A DNA stretch of 64,000 bases from Enoplolaimus lenunculus (Eukaryota; Nematoda; Enoplea; Enoplida; Thoracostomopsidae). Shown here piece by piece: positions 1 through 11,380 of this stretch (positions are counted from its first letter, which is position 1; each line of letters opens with the position of its first letter). The translations under genes and the position numbers were made by a program. The DNA lies in the NCBI GenBank assembly GCA_030248215.1, contig JASANG010002646.1, forward strand, positions 1-64,000, given 5' to 3'. The notes below the pieces were generated by a model. The model was given only the letters and a program-made list of their open reading frames with translations, made no database searches and was not told where the DNA came from.

Positions 1-183
1 TGAATGAAACACGGTCCGTTTTTGGAATCACGGCTCAGTTTGCGTTCAACCGGAAGTGAAATGTTAGTCATCTAAACCTACTATTTTTCAGTCCCAGTCC
101 AAAACGAGACTGCACTGAATGAAACACGGTCCGTTTTTGGAATCACGGCTCAGTTTGCGTTCAACCGGAAGTGAAATGTTAGT
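1..183. repeat. 68-bp direct repeat, two copies 47 bp apart
   Basis: Positions 1-68 and 116-183 are the same sequence. Each copy ends in a splice-donor-like GTGAAATGTTAG and is followed by a pyrimidine tract ending in CAG (at about 94 and 206). It could be a partial exon duplication in a gene entering from the left of the window, or a local assembly duplication. Confidence 0.7.
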
Positions 184-206
184 TTTGTGTATTTTTAACC
201 TTTCAG

Positions 207-337
207 TATTACAAGCAATCGAATCGTACTTAAAGTCAAATTTGGATCGAATTCAACGTCGGTTTGGAATTAAGCCAGAAACAATTTTGAAACATTTAAA
301 ACTGAGAAATGAAGAAGGCGTTGAACGGCGGCCTTGA
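207..337 (+). CDS. Possible 3'-terminal exon of a gene entering from the left
   Basis: After a good acceptor (TTTAACCTTTCAG, ending at 206) one frame is open to a TGA at 335-337. It encodes 43 residues containing IESYLKSNLDRIQRRFGI, a charged helix-like stretch. A second frame is open for about 20 residues and joins in phase to a preceding exon-like block containing FGITAQFAFN, so the true frame is unresolved. I recognise no family. The rest of the gene would lie before position 1. Confidence 0.3.
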
Positions 338-1366
338 ATCTGCCAATATGAGACGCCTCAGCGGAGTAAAAATGGACCAAATTTAAAATGATAAAAAAAA
401 CTATACTGGCTAATTTACCTAAAATTTTTTAGCTCTCTTAGAATATTGTCCTGGTTCGGCACGCATTACTTTAAAAAATGTCTGGGTCTGAGTAAGGCAC
501 AACGTCGTTTCAACACACTATTACGCGACCACTATAAAGTCCGGTAGTCCCTAACGAAGACGTAAAGTCATATTGCACTGTGTTCATATAGCATCGCAAA
601 GATACATAACAACAACACAAACACATGTATACACTTATTTATTTTGCTTAATTTTTTAACTTTTGTCCAAAAGAAAGAATATATAAAACAGAACGGTGTT
701 GGGTCTAACCAAAATTGATAAATCAAATTCAAATAACAGCCCGTAACCGAATAACATATAGGGTACCCTTTGAAGAGGTAAAGTAAATATCAGTCCCCTC
801 TCTTATTAGGGTCAATACAGTAGTAAAGCATTAAAAAACAAAAGAATATGAATGATTTCAGCCTGCAAGAAAAACACCATTATTTTTTGCTAAATAAATT
901 TTTGGGAAACTGTTATTTTCAGGGCCGTATTTCTAAATTAAGCACATTTCTGAGCCTAAGCCTAAGGTTCAATCCAAGAATAGTTTTAACTGTAATCTTA
1001 CTCTTATGGCAGTCGTTTGAGAACACGGAGAGGTGTTAGAAGTAACATGGGCCAATATTTGTATGTATATTTATTTGGAATATAGGCACATGAGAGCTAA
1101 ATTTTGAATGTCCATTTAAATGTAAAAAAAGTGTTGACCCTACATCGTCGAGTGGCGCAGACCACTCGTTGACGTTGGGTCAACGGGAAATTTTCGTTGA
1201 GGTAGGGTCAACGACCATTCGTTAACCTTGGGATGGGACACATTTTGTGCCCAAGCCAAATTTTTTAATGTGAGCGCCGCATTATTAAACAACGTTTACC
1301 AAAAAATTTTCATAGCTCATGGTGGTGCATTTCTGCTTCTCAAAATCTGCCTTTAGTTCAAGCTTG
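338..1366. other. No gene seen; transposon relics
   Basis: AT-rich DNA. A worn subfamily B TTAGGC element lies at about 941-1053, ending AGTAACATGGGCC. A stub with TCTTATTAGGGTCA near 800-830 matches the end of the element at 4562-5455. Short open frames here show no family resemblance. Confidence 0.5.
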
Positions 1367-1860
1367 TAGGCTGGTGTTCTCAAATCTGTGCAGTACCTAT
1401 CACCAGTAAGTAATAGTTCTTATAACGTTCGAATCAGAGAATGCTGAGGCTCAAAATTGAGCTCATTTTTCGCGTATGATTTGCTGCAATTCTGTTCGAA
1501 TTTTGAGTGTAACAACAGCCACAGTTAGTGAGTTTGAAAACCTATTATTAACCCCTTCTCACATTGAGTTGCCTATAGGCAACTCAGCGCAGTGTATATA
1601 CGTTAAATAACTATATATCGCACCGTGTTTAACAATTGCAACACGTATACATAGTACTAAATAACCACAAGACGTGAAGCCCCCTCGGGATCGAGCGTCA
1701 AGCTCCTATAGCTGAGTGGTGATCGTATACGCCTCCCACTCCAGTCATTGGAGTTCGGATCCTAGCATAAAAGTAGGTCTCAGGGAAAATAGAAAATATT
1801 CATGTGAGAAAGGGTTAAACGATGCTAGTTGCTATACACATTTGAGAATATGAGCCCTAG
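1367..1860. mobile_element. TIR element (TTCTCAAAT family), split by a nested MITE
   Basis: The left end reads inward as TTCTCAAATCTGTG then TACCTATCACCAGT. The right end is its inverse, ending ATTTGAGAATATGAGCCCTA. Related complete copies lie at 39472-39690 and 42300-42878; single ends lie near 11050, 19310, 26870 and 43140. A TTAA-flanked MITE (1552-1814) sits inside. Confidence 0.6.
1552..1814 (+). mobile_element. piggyBac-like MITE with tRNA-like core
   Basis: 263 bp flanked by TTAA on both sides (1548-1551, 1815-1818), with ends CCCCTTCTCACAT and ATGTGAGAAAGGG. TTAA targets with TIRs starting CCC are the piggyBac pattern. The interior holds TAGCTGAGTGG (1709-1719), a match to the Pol III A box, and GAGTTCGGATCC (1751-1762), close to a B box. 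An inverted copy lies at 40465-40721. Confidence 0.7.
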
Positions 1861-2012
1861 TTTAAGCGCAGGAGTTGCCTTGGAAAACTTCCCTGCTTTA
1901 TATGTTATAATTCGGAGGCTTGTTTGGCCTTTGCATGTATTAAGCATCTTTGAAAGAATAAATTTTTCTGATGTTTGTGTTTTTGGTTTTAGCTAAATCA
2001 CGCTAAACGCAT

Positions 2013-2150
2013 AGCAAGGTGCACACGCTGTTACGTCTGAGTAGGAGTACGCTCCCATTGCCAACCATGGCCGAACAACTTAGCAAGGTGCACACGCTGT
2101 TACGTCTGAGTAGGAGTACGCTCCCATTGCCAACCATGGCCGAACAACTT
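2013..2150. repeat. 69-bp perfect tandem duplication
   Basis: Two adjacent copies of a 69-bp unit starting AGCAAGGTGCACACG. The unit length is a multiple of three, so one frame stays open across both copies, but nothing else suggests coding. Confidence 0.85.
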
Positions 2151-2309
2151 TTTACACATTTTGTATACAATGGTTGGATCACTTTTAAAAAGCCGACGAC
2201 GGACCTACCTCACCATGGATCAGACCACGCTTTTTCTCACTGATATATCACACCACGGTTAGAAATTTGTGGAATTTCACTATGTGCGCACTATGTATAT
2301 TTTATCAAA

Positions 2310-2435
2310 ACTTTTTTTACGTGTAGCCACAGTGAACATATTTTTGCTTCTAAGAAAATATTGTAAACAAAGTCAATTGCGGGAAAGTTACCTAAAGTAC
2401 GTATGTGGGGTTTTCAAGCTTTAGTTTATAGATAT
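2310..2435. repeat. Interspersed repeat fragment (TACGTATGTGGGG type)
   Basis: Contains TTGTAAACAAAGT then AAGTACGTATGTGGGG and a CAAGCTTTAG-like end. Related copies are at about 6470-6570 and 10405-10515. I find no convincing termini. Confidence 0.5.
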
Positions 2436-2853
2436 TGCATGTAACGTGTCAAGCGATCCCTAGCCTAAGAATTCTAGTAAAGCAGGAACGCAACACATAT
2501 GTATTTTGGGCACAGTTCCCAGCACAAGTAAACATTGGACATAATAAATCTTTCTACCAATGAATGAGTATGTATAAGTTTATTGATAGTAAAATTCTGT
2601 AATTTTAAAACGTTGGTTGATGAATGCCTTCTTTGATATATACACATAATGAAACCCCGGCATTTTAGGATAGTTGCTCATAATTGCAACTGCAGCTAGA
2701 ATTTCACTTTATTGCTGCTTAATTTCACAACATTTATATTTCACTTTAATGAAAAAACGCAACGTGTACTGGTACATTTTTTTCTCACACCATATGAACC
2801 GAATTGCACCCTGGTCTGTATTAAGTGAATATTATTTACACATGGTTTGACCA

Positions 2854-3055
2854 GACCATGTATAGAACAGGGGTGGAACGTTTTCCTGCGGGACTATAAC
2901 AGAGTCACTTTAAGTTTTAGACTATTTTTGCTTGGGCTTAGGTTTAGGCTTCGGCTTAGGTATAAGTTCATCCTTACGCTTAGGCTTAGCCGCCTTAGGC
3001 TTAGACTTAGGAATATGCTTATACTACTGTTCCGGCCCTGTTCTATGCACGGACC
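2854..3055 (+). mobile_element. TTAGGC TIR element, subfamily C
   Basis: Starts ACCATGTATAGAACAGGGG and ends GGCCCTGTTCTATGCACGG. The interior has degenerate TTAGGC runs separated by AATATGCTTATACTAC. Flanks GTTTGACC and GTTTGGCC agree at 7 of 8 positions, a worn 8-bp target duplication. Confidence 0.85.
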
Positions 3056-3059
3056 GTTT

Positions 3060-3208
3060 GGCCCATGTTAGTTTAGGGGCGTCTAGGTTTCTGGTGATTA
3101 TACAAAAGAGTGGGTTTACATTCTAGATTACATTTCTTTGCTTAGGCTTAGGCTTAGGCTTAGGAGTACGCGTAATCTACTGTTACACCCCTTCAAGTAA
3201 CATTGGCC
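3060..3208 (+). mobile_element. TTAGGC TIR element, subfamily B, exact target duplication
   Basis: GGCCCATGTTAGTTTAGGGG to AAGTAACATTGGCC with four tandem TTAGGC-type units inside. The 8 bases GACCGTTT stand on both sides. A paralogous copy of the target without the insertion is at about 3410-3425. Confidence 0.92.
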
Positions 3209-3525
3209 GACCGTTTGATAACTTATGCTAATATACTTAACAAATTGAGTTTAGCAATTTTAGCAACATTTCTTTTTTTAAGAATTAAGTTTCCAAACGT
3301 GGTGCGTATTGTCAATGTACACCTAAAAGTAAGCTCAAGCTTTAAGGCTTAGGCTTAGGTTTACGCTTAGGAATATGATTATACTACTGTTCTGGCCCTG
3401 TTCTATGCGCAGACCGTTTGATAACTTCTAATAAGAGACTTAACAAAATGAGTGGTGATTTTAGCGACATTTCTTTTTAAGAATTAAGTTTCCAAACCTA
3501 GTGCATATTGTCAATATACCCCTAG
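3209..3525. repeat. Segmental duplication of element C and its flank
   Basis: From about 3341 the 3' part of a subfamily C element plus about 110 bp of unique flank (TTTGATAACTT, ATTAAGTTTCCAAAC) repeats the sequence seen at about 2980-3310, but without the subfamily B insertion. Confidence 0.8.
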
Positions 3526-3792
3526 ACACGACACATTGTTTGGGAAGTGTCGGCAAAAATTTTCAAACATCGACCCACGTTTATCATCGCTTCGAAGCAT
3601 CGAACAAAACTCCGGATATTCGGTGCACAAATTGCGTGCAAGACGTCGTAGTGCAATCGCCTTTGTTGCAGTATTGCGCTTTGTTGCAGCTGCATTGCCG
3701 GCCTGAAACAATAAAAATATGGCAACTCGCTAAAACTCTAGTTAGCTATAACTAAAAGGCTTTTTGGTGTCAGTAGTAGGTAAAAAACCTCA

Positions 3793-4038
3793 CACTGTAA
3801 ATCCCGATGAGTTGATTAATCAACTCAGAGAATTGGTTATTTCTGGTTATTTCTGAGTTAATTTCAGTAAACATTAACTCACTGTGAGCTTATTTAATTC
3901 CGGGTCAGTTGATTAATTAACTCAGAATTAGTTCAATCAATTCAGAATTTTGCGTTGCAAAAGAACTAATTCAGAGCTCAGACATCTGAGTGGATTCAAC
4001 TCATTGTGAGTTAAAATCAACTACTGAAATTTACAGTG
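3793..4038. mobile_element. MITE, CACTGTAAATTC family
   Basis: Ends CACTGTAAATCCC and AATTTACAGTG as inverted repeats. The interior is dense in GAGTTGA/TCAACTC and in copies of TTAATTAACTCAGA. One of about 14 recognisable copies in the window. Confidence 0.85.
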
Positions 4039-4561
4039 CAGTGTCGCTCTCCCAAAACCACTTGGCGATTATGGAGGTGTGGGTTTTACCCCAGTATGAG
4101 GATATAGTTTTACCAAGCGTGGGTGTTTGGGTTTCTCCCCAGTGTGAAGGTGCCGTTTTACCCCAGCGTCTGGGTGTGGTCATACTCCACTCACAGGCAC
4201 GTTGACGTACACTTGAACCCAAATGAGATTATTCAAAATACGCTATTTTTTACGTATATATACAATTTTGGAGCAAAGCAATGCCTAATGATTCAATTAG
4301 CATCAAACTAAGTGCACATTTAAAAACACACAATCCCAACAGCAAAACGTGAAGTGTATTTAGTGGAGTTGCTTGTTTATTGCGTCATCAAAGGAACAAT
4401 CATATTGCCTCATCGACAAAGAAAAAAATTGTTGAGCACCGATTGGCTGCTGCTGATTCTCAGCTATTAGCTGACTTTTGGTCCAAACCGAACGCAGCAA
4501 TTGGACAGATTACCACAACAGAATCACCAGTTGCTTTGTCGCACTCTTCTTCGTGTTCAGC
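4039..4561. other. Degenerate ~42-bp tandem repeat and an open frame, no gene called
   Basis: 4050-4190 holds three to four diverged units with GTTTTACCCCAG. A frame from 4380 to 4571 (63 residues, with KKKIVEHRLAAADSQLLADF) reads like a worn coding remnant. It runs straight into the TIR of the next element, so it is probably truncated by that insertion. No family recognised. Confidence 0.3.
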
Positions 4562-5455
4562 AGTACTGTAGTGACCCGAATAAGAAGGGGGACTGATATT
4601 TATTTGGTCTTTGCAGGATTCACGTTATAACCGGGGCAGGCGGGACACGGTTTGTCCCATATTCGGGCTCTTATATCGGGTAAACAGACAAAACTCGAAT
4701 GTCATGACATTAGCTTACAAACCACCGCTCTCGAACGATCAACGTGTACAACGGACGGTATGTCTCGTGATACTGTGGGATATTTATGCGAATATCATAT
4801 ATTCTAAATTTTCAACGAATATCATATGATATTCAGTGGGACAGTGTAATCTTTGGGTGCTAATAAATGAATGGAAAGTCGAACGGCAGAGGTACCGATG
4901 TGTTTGAAATACCAAATACACGCCTGCAAAACGTATCCGACACAAAATCGATTACATAATTCAAAAATTCAAATTTCATTTTCTAGTATCATATGATATT
5001 CAAAAGGACAATTTGGGTATGTTACCTGAAGTATACAGACATTTGAAAATATATCATGTGACATTCGCAGACATAACTCGAATATTATAAGATATCGAAG
5101 AACAAAAGGCGACCTACAGATGACATTAGCAGACAAATACAAATTTTTGAATACGATATTGGGTCTACAGCAGACAAAATGTTACCAAATAGTCTAATAG
5201 GAACAAATCGTGTCCCAAGCTGTCCCGGTTATAACTTCAAAACTTATGTATGCCTTAAGGCTTTGAACTCTATTTGTTCCTGGAGTCATTTATGCACTAC
5301 AATTAGCGACAACTGACATTTATGGACTCTAATTAGGGTTTAGGGACTCTATCCGCTTACGGAATTTTATTAGGAATATGGGCTCCAATTGATTCGGACT
5401 CAGAATGGGGACCCCACCTCTAATTACCCCCTCTTATTCGGGTCACTACAGTACT
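4562..5455. mobile_element. TIR element with AGTACTGTAGTGACCC ends
   Basis: AGTACTGTAGTGACCCGAAT at the left is mirrored at the right end (ATTCGGGTCACTACAGTACT). Related stubs occur near 800, 37140 and 60490. It contains a second TIR element at about 4602-5240. Confidence 0.8.
4602..5240 (+). mobile_element. Nested TIR element, TTCACGTTATAACCGGG family
   Basis: Ends GGATTCACGTTATAACCGGG and TGTCCCGGTTATAAC. The interior repeats the palindrome TATCATATGATA several times. Other copies: 16463-17121, 53729-54408 (inverted) and a diverged one at 48966-49640. Confidence 0.85.
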
Positions 5456-7221
5456 CGCCAATCAGGTAAACGTTGCCCAAAACTCCTTGGTTTTTTTGAC
5501 AAAAAGTCAAAATGTAATTTTTACCTCAATGCTAATCATAACAGTCGCCAATAGGAAAAAAATCATAACAGCGGACGCCATTGAAAAAATCGCTGATTGG
5601 CCAAAGTTGTCGTTGACAATCAAAATAAATATGCTTTGGTCTCAATGTAATTAGCTACACAATACGATACTTAGTTTTGTATAAAGCTCTGAAAATATAG
5701 AATTTAAGCCATGTTGTGAAAGTTTAAATTGTTGCTGATGTAAAGCCAATGGAAAGTTCTTTGCTCTCAATGCGACAATTTCAGTGTAATAGCGTCGACT
5801 GGTGATAGGTGCAACACACATAGCGCAAGCGGTAACAGCAGTTAAGCAATTTACCGTGTATAATACAAGTATCCAGTTAGCTTTAAATAACTGATCTCTT
5901 CAAGTGGAAAATTCGAAAACTTCAACAGAACTGATTGAAAACAATAAAATATACTACTTTTGGCCCATGTTACTTTAAAAGGCGTAAAGGTCTCTGGTGG
6001 GTCTATAAAAGAGTGGGTTTAGATTATTACAATTTTTTGCTTAGGCTTAGGCTTAGGAACACACCTTTGAAACGCTTAGGCTTATAGGAACGCGCTTAAT
6101 CTACTGTTACTCCTCTAAAAGTAACATTGGTCCAAATTTTAGTAATTTTTAAACTTTGAAACGAGTATAACATCTGTAATTAATACTAAAACTACGTTTA
6201 CTATATATAGTATGTTATTGATTAATTCAATGGCACAAAAACATATTTTTGGACCTAAACTTTAACAGAAAGAAGCAAAAATAATTGTTTTAATAATTAA
6301 TGTGAACAAAAGGCAACTTTTCAATGCGCCGTAATTTGTATCAGGATCCAGCTACAACGAACGTCGGCTTATTTCCGCTTAGATAATTGTTTTAATATAT
6401 ATTAAGCAGCCAGTTTTGCGCAATGCACAGTAGTTAGCTAATGCGTCAACATTTCATACATTTTTTCTTTCCATATAACAATCACGTTTATGTTTTAAGA
6501 ATTCATTGTAAACAAAGTAATGCTGGATAGTTGCCCAAAATACGTATGTGAGGCGTTCCAGCTTTAATATATAGACTGTTACAGTGTAACTAGTATTTTT
6601 CGGCGAGAAGTTAATGATTTTATGAATCGCATTGAAAATATATTTTAGTTTTTTTCTCCACGCTAGTGTTAAATTGATAGAAGACATAGCTTTTTCACCA
6701 CACCGCTGTTTATTTTCTAAGCCAAAGCCAAAGCTACAAATTGTTTTGTTACGGAATCGTGTCAAAAATACAAAACGTTTTTAGATTTTGAAAACTCAGC
6801 GGTTGCATTGATGAGAAAATAGCGGTTTAACAAACGATAACGTTTACTTTCGCGGTTAATCAACCAAAGAATCAAAGTGATATTTTACAGTTATTTAGCT
6901 AAAAAACTATGATCTTATGATTGTTTGCCACCGCAACTCTTTCAGAACGACAGGGCTGGTTAGTGGATACAGGATGCTATAGCTGGACCTGGACGCAACG
7001 CTTTTTAAAAAGACGGTTAGCTGTCACCAAACCTGTGACGTCATCGCTACGTGAGAAGACGAGTCCGACATACCTTAACATTTATTTCGCTTGGCTGGTT
7101 TGTGACAAACAGTACAGGCGGAGGTACAACGAATCAGAAATTTCTGGCAAATTAAAACTGTTGCGGTGTAATTCAATATTTGCTCATTAAGTTGCAGTTT
7201 TCTTAGCGACAAAAAAGTTTG
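5456..7221. other. No gene seen; one TTAGGC element at 5962-6132
   Basis: 5962-6132 is a subfamily B TTAGGC element (GGCCCATGTTACTTTAAAAG to AGTAACATTGG). The rest is AT-rich. An open frame at 6454-6765 (-) covers an interspersed repeat and is not called. Confidence 0.6.
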
Positions 7222-7417
7222 GGCCAACGTATAGGACATGGCCGTTGCAGTAGTATAAACATATTCCTAAGCGTAAACCTATAAGCTTAAAGCCTAAGCG
7301 TAAAGCGCAAAGAAACGCTTATACCTAAGCCTAAGCGTACGCTGTAAAAATAGTCTAAAGCTTAAAATTATTGCAGTCCCGCAGTAAAACGTTCCGCCCT
7401 TGATCTTTACATGAGCC
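7222..7417 (-). mobile_element. TTAGGC TIR element, subfamily A (inverted)
   Basis: Diverged left end GGCCAACGTATAGGACATGG; right end ACGTTCCGCCCTTGATC then TTTACATGAGCC. The interior reads CCTAAG, so the TTAGGC strand is minus. Confidence 0.75.
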
Positions 7418-7529
7418 ACATAAACAAATAGTGGATTATTTATATTGGTAAATTTTTGTAAATTTGGCAATAATGAAATATTACGTACCAGCACATTTTT
7501 GTCAAAACCTAATGTGGGCTAAAAATGTT

Positions 7530-7702
7530 GCCCATATCCCTATTGCGTCTCCACGGTGGACCTTTGGGAGGCCGTGTCCCATCCACAAATTCGGATGGTG
7601 TGCCAAAAAGACTCGGTCTAAAAGTAAACAATCTTGAATTGCCCTTATAGGGGCCCAACCTTATTCGATGCCCCCAAAATATAATTTCTACGGCCGCCCC
7701 TA
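7530..7702 (-). mobile_element. hAT-like MITE relic, GCGTCTCCACGG ends
   Basis: TGCGTCTCCACGGTGG at one end and TACGGCCGCCCCTACC at the other. It resembles the better preserved element at 55826-55996 (CAGGGACGTCCGCAG to CCGTGGAGACGCCCTTG). Confidence 0.5.
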
Positions 7703-7827
7703 CCTTATCCACACTAAAGTTTGAATTACTAATATAATTAGATTTGCAGTAGCGTTACTTCTGAAATAAAACCGCAAACTATTTAATAGTGTTGCAATGA
7801 TTGAACACATTCTGTATCAACGTTCGG

Positions 7828-8022
7828 GTCCATGTATAGAACAGAGTCGAAACAGTAGTATACGCATATTCCTAAGCCTAAACCTAAGCCTAAGCCTAAG
7901 CGTATGGATGACCTATTTTTAAGCCTAAGCCTAAGTCTAAGCAAACAAATTAGTCTAAAGGTTAAACTGACTCTATTATAGCCCCTCCGGAAAACGATCC
8001 GGCCCTGTTGTATACATGGTCC
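7828..8022 (-). mobile_element. TTAGGC TIR element, subfamily C (inverted)
   Basis: GGTCCATGTATAGAACAGAG to CGGCCCTGTTGTATACATGG, with several CCTAAG units. Flanks AACGTTCG and ATCGTTCG match at 7 of 8 positions. Confidence 0.88.
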
Positions 8023-8292
8023 ATCGTTCGAAATCGAAAACACGGGGACTTTATAAAGTTTCACTCAATGGTTCAAAACTTATTTCTGCTTTGTCGCCGT
8101 TCAACAGTTCGTCGCTTCGTTCGCCAGGGTTCTTTTGTTTACGATTCGTTTGTGAATCGGCTGCTGTGTCACTGCCTGGAAGTAAACTTCTTTCCTTTTC
8201 GCATCGCCAACTCAAACGTTTTAAGTATGAATTTGGATAGAAATATTTGAAATATATATGATATATTATTAGCCCATACTGAATCAAGCAAC

Positions 8293-8485
8293 GGCCAATG
8301 TTTACGTTTAGGGCCGTAACAGTAGATTGAGCGTATTCCTAAGGCTAAGCCTAAGCGTTGCAAAAGCGTATTCGTAAGCCTAAGCCTAAGCCTAAGCATA
8401 AACATAAGCAAAAAATGTCTAGAATGTAAGCCTCCTCTTTACAGACCCACAAGAAACCGGAACGGCCCTAAAAGTAACATGGGCC
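8293..8485 (-). mobile_element. TTAGGC TIR element, subfamily B (inverted)
   Basis: GGCCAATGTTTACGTTTAGG to CCCTAAAAGTAACATGGGCC. Flanks CAAGCAAC and AAAGCAGC match at 6 of 8 positions. Confidence 0.85.
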
Positions 8486-9496
8486 AAAGCAGCGGCGACC
8501 TCGAAGAAAGATGCAATCCAGAAGTTGGTTGTGTTCACCAATTTGAAAACAATTAACACGTAATCCTTTGCCTAAGCATTCGACAAATCCTAAGCCAGAA
8601 ACTTCAAGTGTACAGTAGCCAATCCACAAGATTTCATCTTGAATTCAGGATTCTTTCGTTAGGTTCACAAGATCCCGGAACAAATTTAGTATATATATGT
8701 TTATATATATATTTATATATAAATATATATATAAATTTTGCAAAGGCTAACGACACGAACCACAACCCATGCAAAAGAAGTGGTCCCACCGTATGTGCAC
8801 TGCGAAACTTTTATGCAAAGAGCAAATTTGTCCGTTGAGAATTGCAAAAACAGCCATTGTTTTCAAAAGAACACCCAAACATGTCAAAGTTTCGACACTA
8901 AAATCTTTGCTACAATTGGTCCATAACTTATTATTGTTGGGTCGGAATGAAATTGGTATTCGGGGAAAACGTGACCCTGTGACATCCTTGCAGTTGAGAA
9001 AACTACGATCCCTATTAAACATGTAGCACAATTAACGTACAGCGTCCCGGAAGTCAACGATTTAATCCCATTTCAAGGTATATCCTCCGCATGACTGTTC
9101 AGATAGTTTTTAACCCAAAAAGACGAGAGGGTTACGATCAAGTCATATCCAGGCGACAATTTTACCCTTGGTTATTTTTGACCTAATCCGTGCAAAAACG
9201 TGCTAAATCCAATTTCGAACCTGATCATTGTACAGGTTGTTCTATTGTTGACATACCTAAACTGTTTCTTGCTTTAATTCAAAACTTTAAACAAGCCCAT
9301 AAGACGTTTAGGGTGTAGAACTATAAACCCCGCGATGCAAAACAAAAAGGTCAAATTTGATTGGCATTTAATTCTTAGAAAACTATTGGCTGCTCGCAAG
9401 CCTTCTCGGTGTTGGGATGATTTTGACCCGTATGGTACGTAGCAACACGGTATAATACTTGTGCGGAATTTTTAAGTAGGTACCTACCCAATCTTT
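8486..9496. other. No gene called
   Basis: A TA-rich microsatellite lies at about 8690-8735. Between 8740 and 9030 several frames on both strands are open for 60-94 residues, but there are no splice junctions and no recognisable family, so I treat them as chance. Confidence 0.4.
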
Positions 9497-9671
9497 GACC
9501 CACGTTACTTTAAGGGGCGTCCAGATTACTGGTGGGTCTATGAAAGAGTAGGTTTAGACTCTAGATGAAATGTTTTTGCATAGGCTTAGGCTTAGGCTTA
9601 GGCTTACGGCTTAGAAACACATTTTTGAAACGCTTAGGCTTAGGCGTACGCTTCTTAAAGTAACATTGGCC
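9497..9671 (+). mobile_element. TTAGGC TIR element, subfamily B
   Basis: GACCCACGTTACTTTAAGGG to CTTAAAGTAACATTGGCC. Flanks CAATCTTT and CAACCTTT match at 7 of 8 positions. Confidence 0.88.
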
Positions 9672-10021
9672 CAACCTTTGGTAAGTAACTGTAATCTTGT
9701 TTACGCCACATTTGTTGCTACATATCCCTTAACCTGGTAGAAATTTGCCAAAATAATTAAAAATCAAAATTTTAATATCAGTGACAAAAGATGAGCGGGA
9801 AAATGTTCAGCCATGTTCACAGATGCAGGCTTTTGTTGTGATAACTTGCAGCTGCAATTTTTAGCAAAGGATTTAGAATAAAACTTGTCCATGAATAGTG
9901 TTTGCGATATTACTATTTCCGAAGGCGACGGTTTCATGTGAAAGTATGATAAAAACAGTCTATAACCGGCTAAGTTTAATATCAATTATTAATAAGTTTT
10001 CTATCAAATAGTAGACGCTAG

Positions 10022-10336
10022 CACTAGCGGATCCGAAGAGGAGGGAGAGGGACAGCGGAGGGGCGTACGCCCCCCTCAGAAATTTTTTATGATAACATGG
10101 TAAGGTACCACATACCTTACAATTTTTCCCCGCAGAAAATGTTTTGAAAAAACTAGAAGGTCCCTATTTTTAACTAAGAAATTTTTTTGATAAATTGATA
10201 TGGTTTTACTTTAAAATTTTCCTCATCAGAAACATTTTTTGTCGATAAAATGATAAGGTTTCTACTTTACAATTTTTGCGTTTTATAACATTTGCCACTC
10301 CGACCCCACCGTCACAAATTACTGGATCCGCCGCTG
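10022..10336. mobile_element. hAT-like MITE, GCGGATCC ends
   Basis: CACTAGCGGATCC at the left, GGATCCGCCGCTG at the right. Flanking 8-mers GACGCTAG and GACACTAG differ at one base. CAGGGGCGGATCC-type TIRs with 8-bp duplications are typical of hAT elements. Confidence 0.8.
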
Positions 10337-10720
10337 GACACTAGCCAGACTGTTTTGTAAAATTCACAAAAGTTAGCGAATGCACAAACATTTGTTACGC
10401 ATATTTTCGTTTCATAGAACAATCACGTTTATCTTCCAAGTATTCATTGTAAGCAAAGCAATGCTGCAAAGTAATGCTCGAAATACGTATGTGGGGCGTT
10501 CCAGCTTTAATTACATAAATTAGCAAAAATTGGAACAATATTTGCAAACCCAAGATCTGAAATACGGTAAACCAAGCTACGCTTTCAAGTCGAGTTAGTT
10601 TGTTTAATCATTGTTTTAAGGGAAATTATGAGCTCAAAAACCAACTAACAGGATGCTTAAATTACGTATCGTTGGCCTCTCAGCTTTTAAAATTTAAAAA
10701 CTAAAACTTCCTATCCGATA

Positions 10721-10865
10721 ATTATTGTTGTTATTATTATTTTTATTTTTATTATTATTACTATGATTATTATTATTATTATTACATTATCTATTTATTA
10801 TTATTATTATTTATTATTATTTATTGTTATTATTATTATTATTATTACTATGATTATTATTATTG
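10721..10865. repeat. ATT/TTA trinucleotide microsatellite
   Basis: Imperfect (TTA)n/(ATT)n array interrupted twice by TACTATGATTA. Confidence 0.9.
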
Positions 10866-11165
10866 CTCCATCAAATCACATAGCTAAGCATTTTAGATAC
10901 CGCAATCGATTTCTTAAGACATAATTGATTGCAACGTAGAGAATGCAGCAGACCGTAACCTGAAGAAAAATAAGAGCAATTTTTAAGACTACATTGCGTA
11001 CAGAACTTATATGCTTAGAAATAAATATCCTAAATGCTAATTGACCTAGAGCCGTATTTTCAAATGTATATAATACCTATTTATACCAGCTGATAATATA
11101 TATCTTACCCAGGGCCGAGGCAACACCTTACGGAGACCCCAGTAGAATGTCGCCATCCAAGCTCC

Positions 11166-11369
11166 GGCCCATGTATAAAGATCAGGGGCGGAACGTTTTT
11201 CTGTGGGACTAGAAAAGAGTTAGCTTAAAGCTTTAGACGAATTTTTTGCTTGGCTTAGGCTGTGGTTCAGGCTTAGGCTTAGGAATATGCTCATTTTTAC
11301 CCTTGGGCTTAGGCTTAGGCTTAGGAATATGATTATAATACTGTTCCGCCCCTGTTCTTTACATTGGCC
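11166..11369 (+). mobile_element. TTAGGC TIR element, subfamily A
   Basis: GGCCCATGTATAAAGATCAG to CCCCTGTTCTTTACATTGGCC-type end, with two TTAGGC blocks separated by GGAATATGCTCATTT. It is the clearest form of the subfamily A layout. Confidence 0.9.
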
Positions 11370-11380
11370 AAAGAGACTCC

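Noticed and set aside
6454-6765. 103-residue minus-strand frame
   Set aside because: Overlaps an interspersed repeat also present at 2.3 and 10.4 kb, where the frame is not kept.
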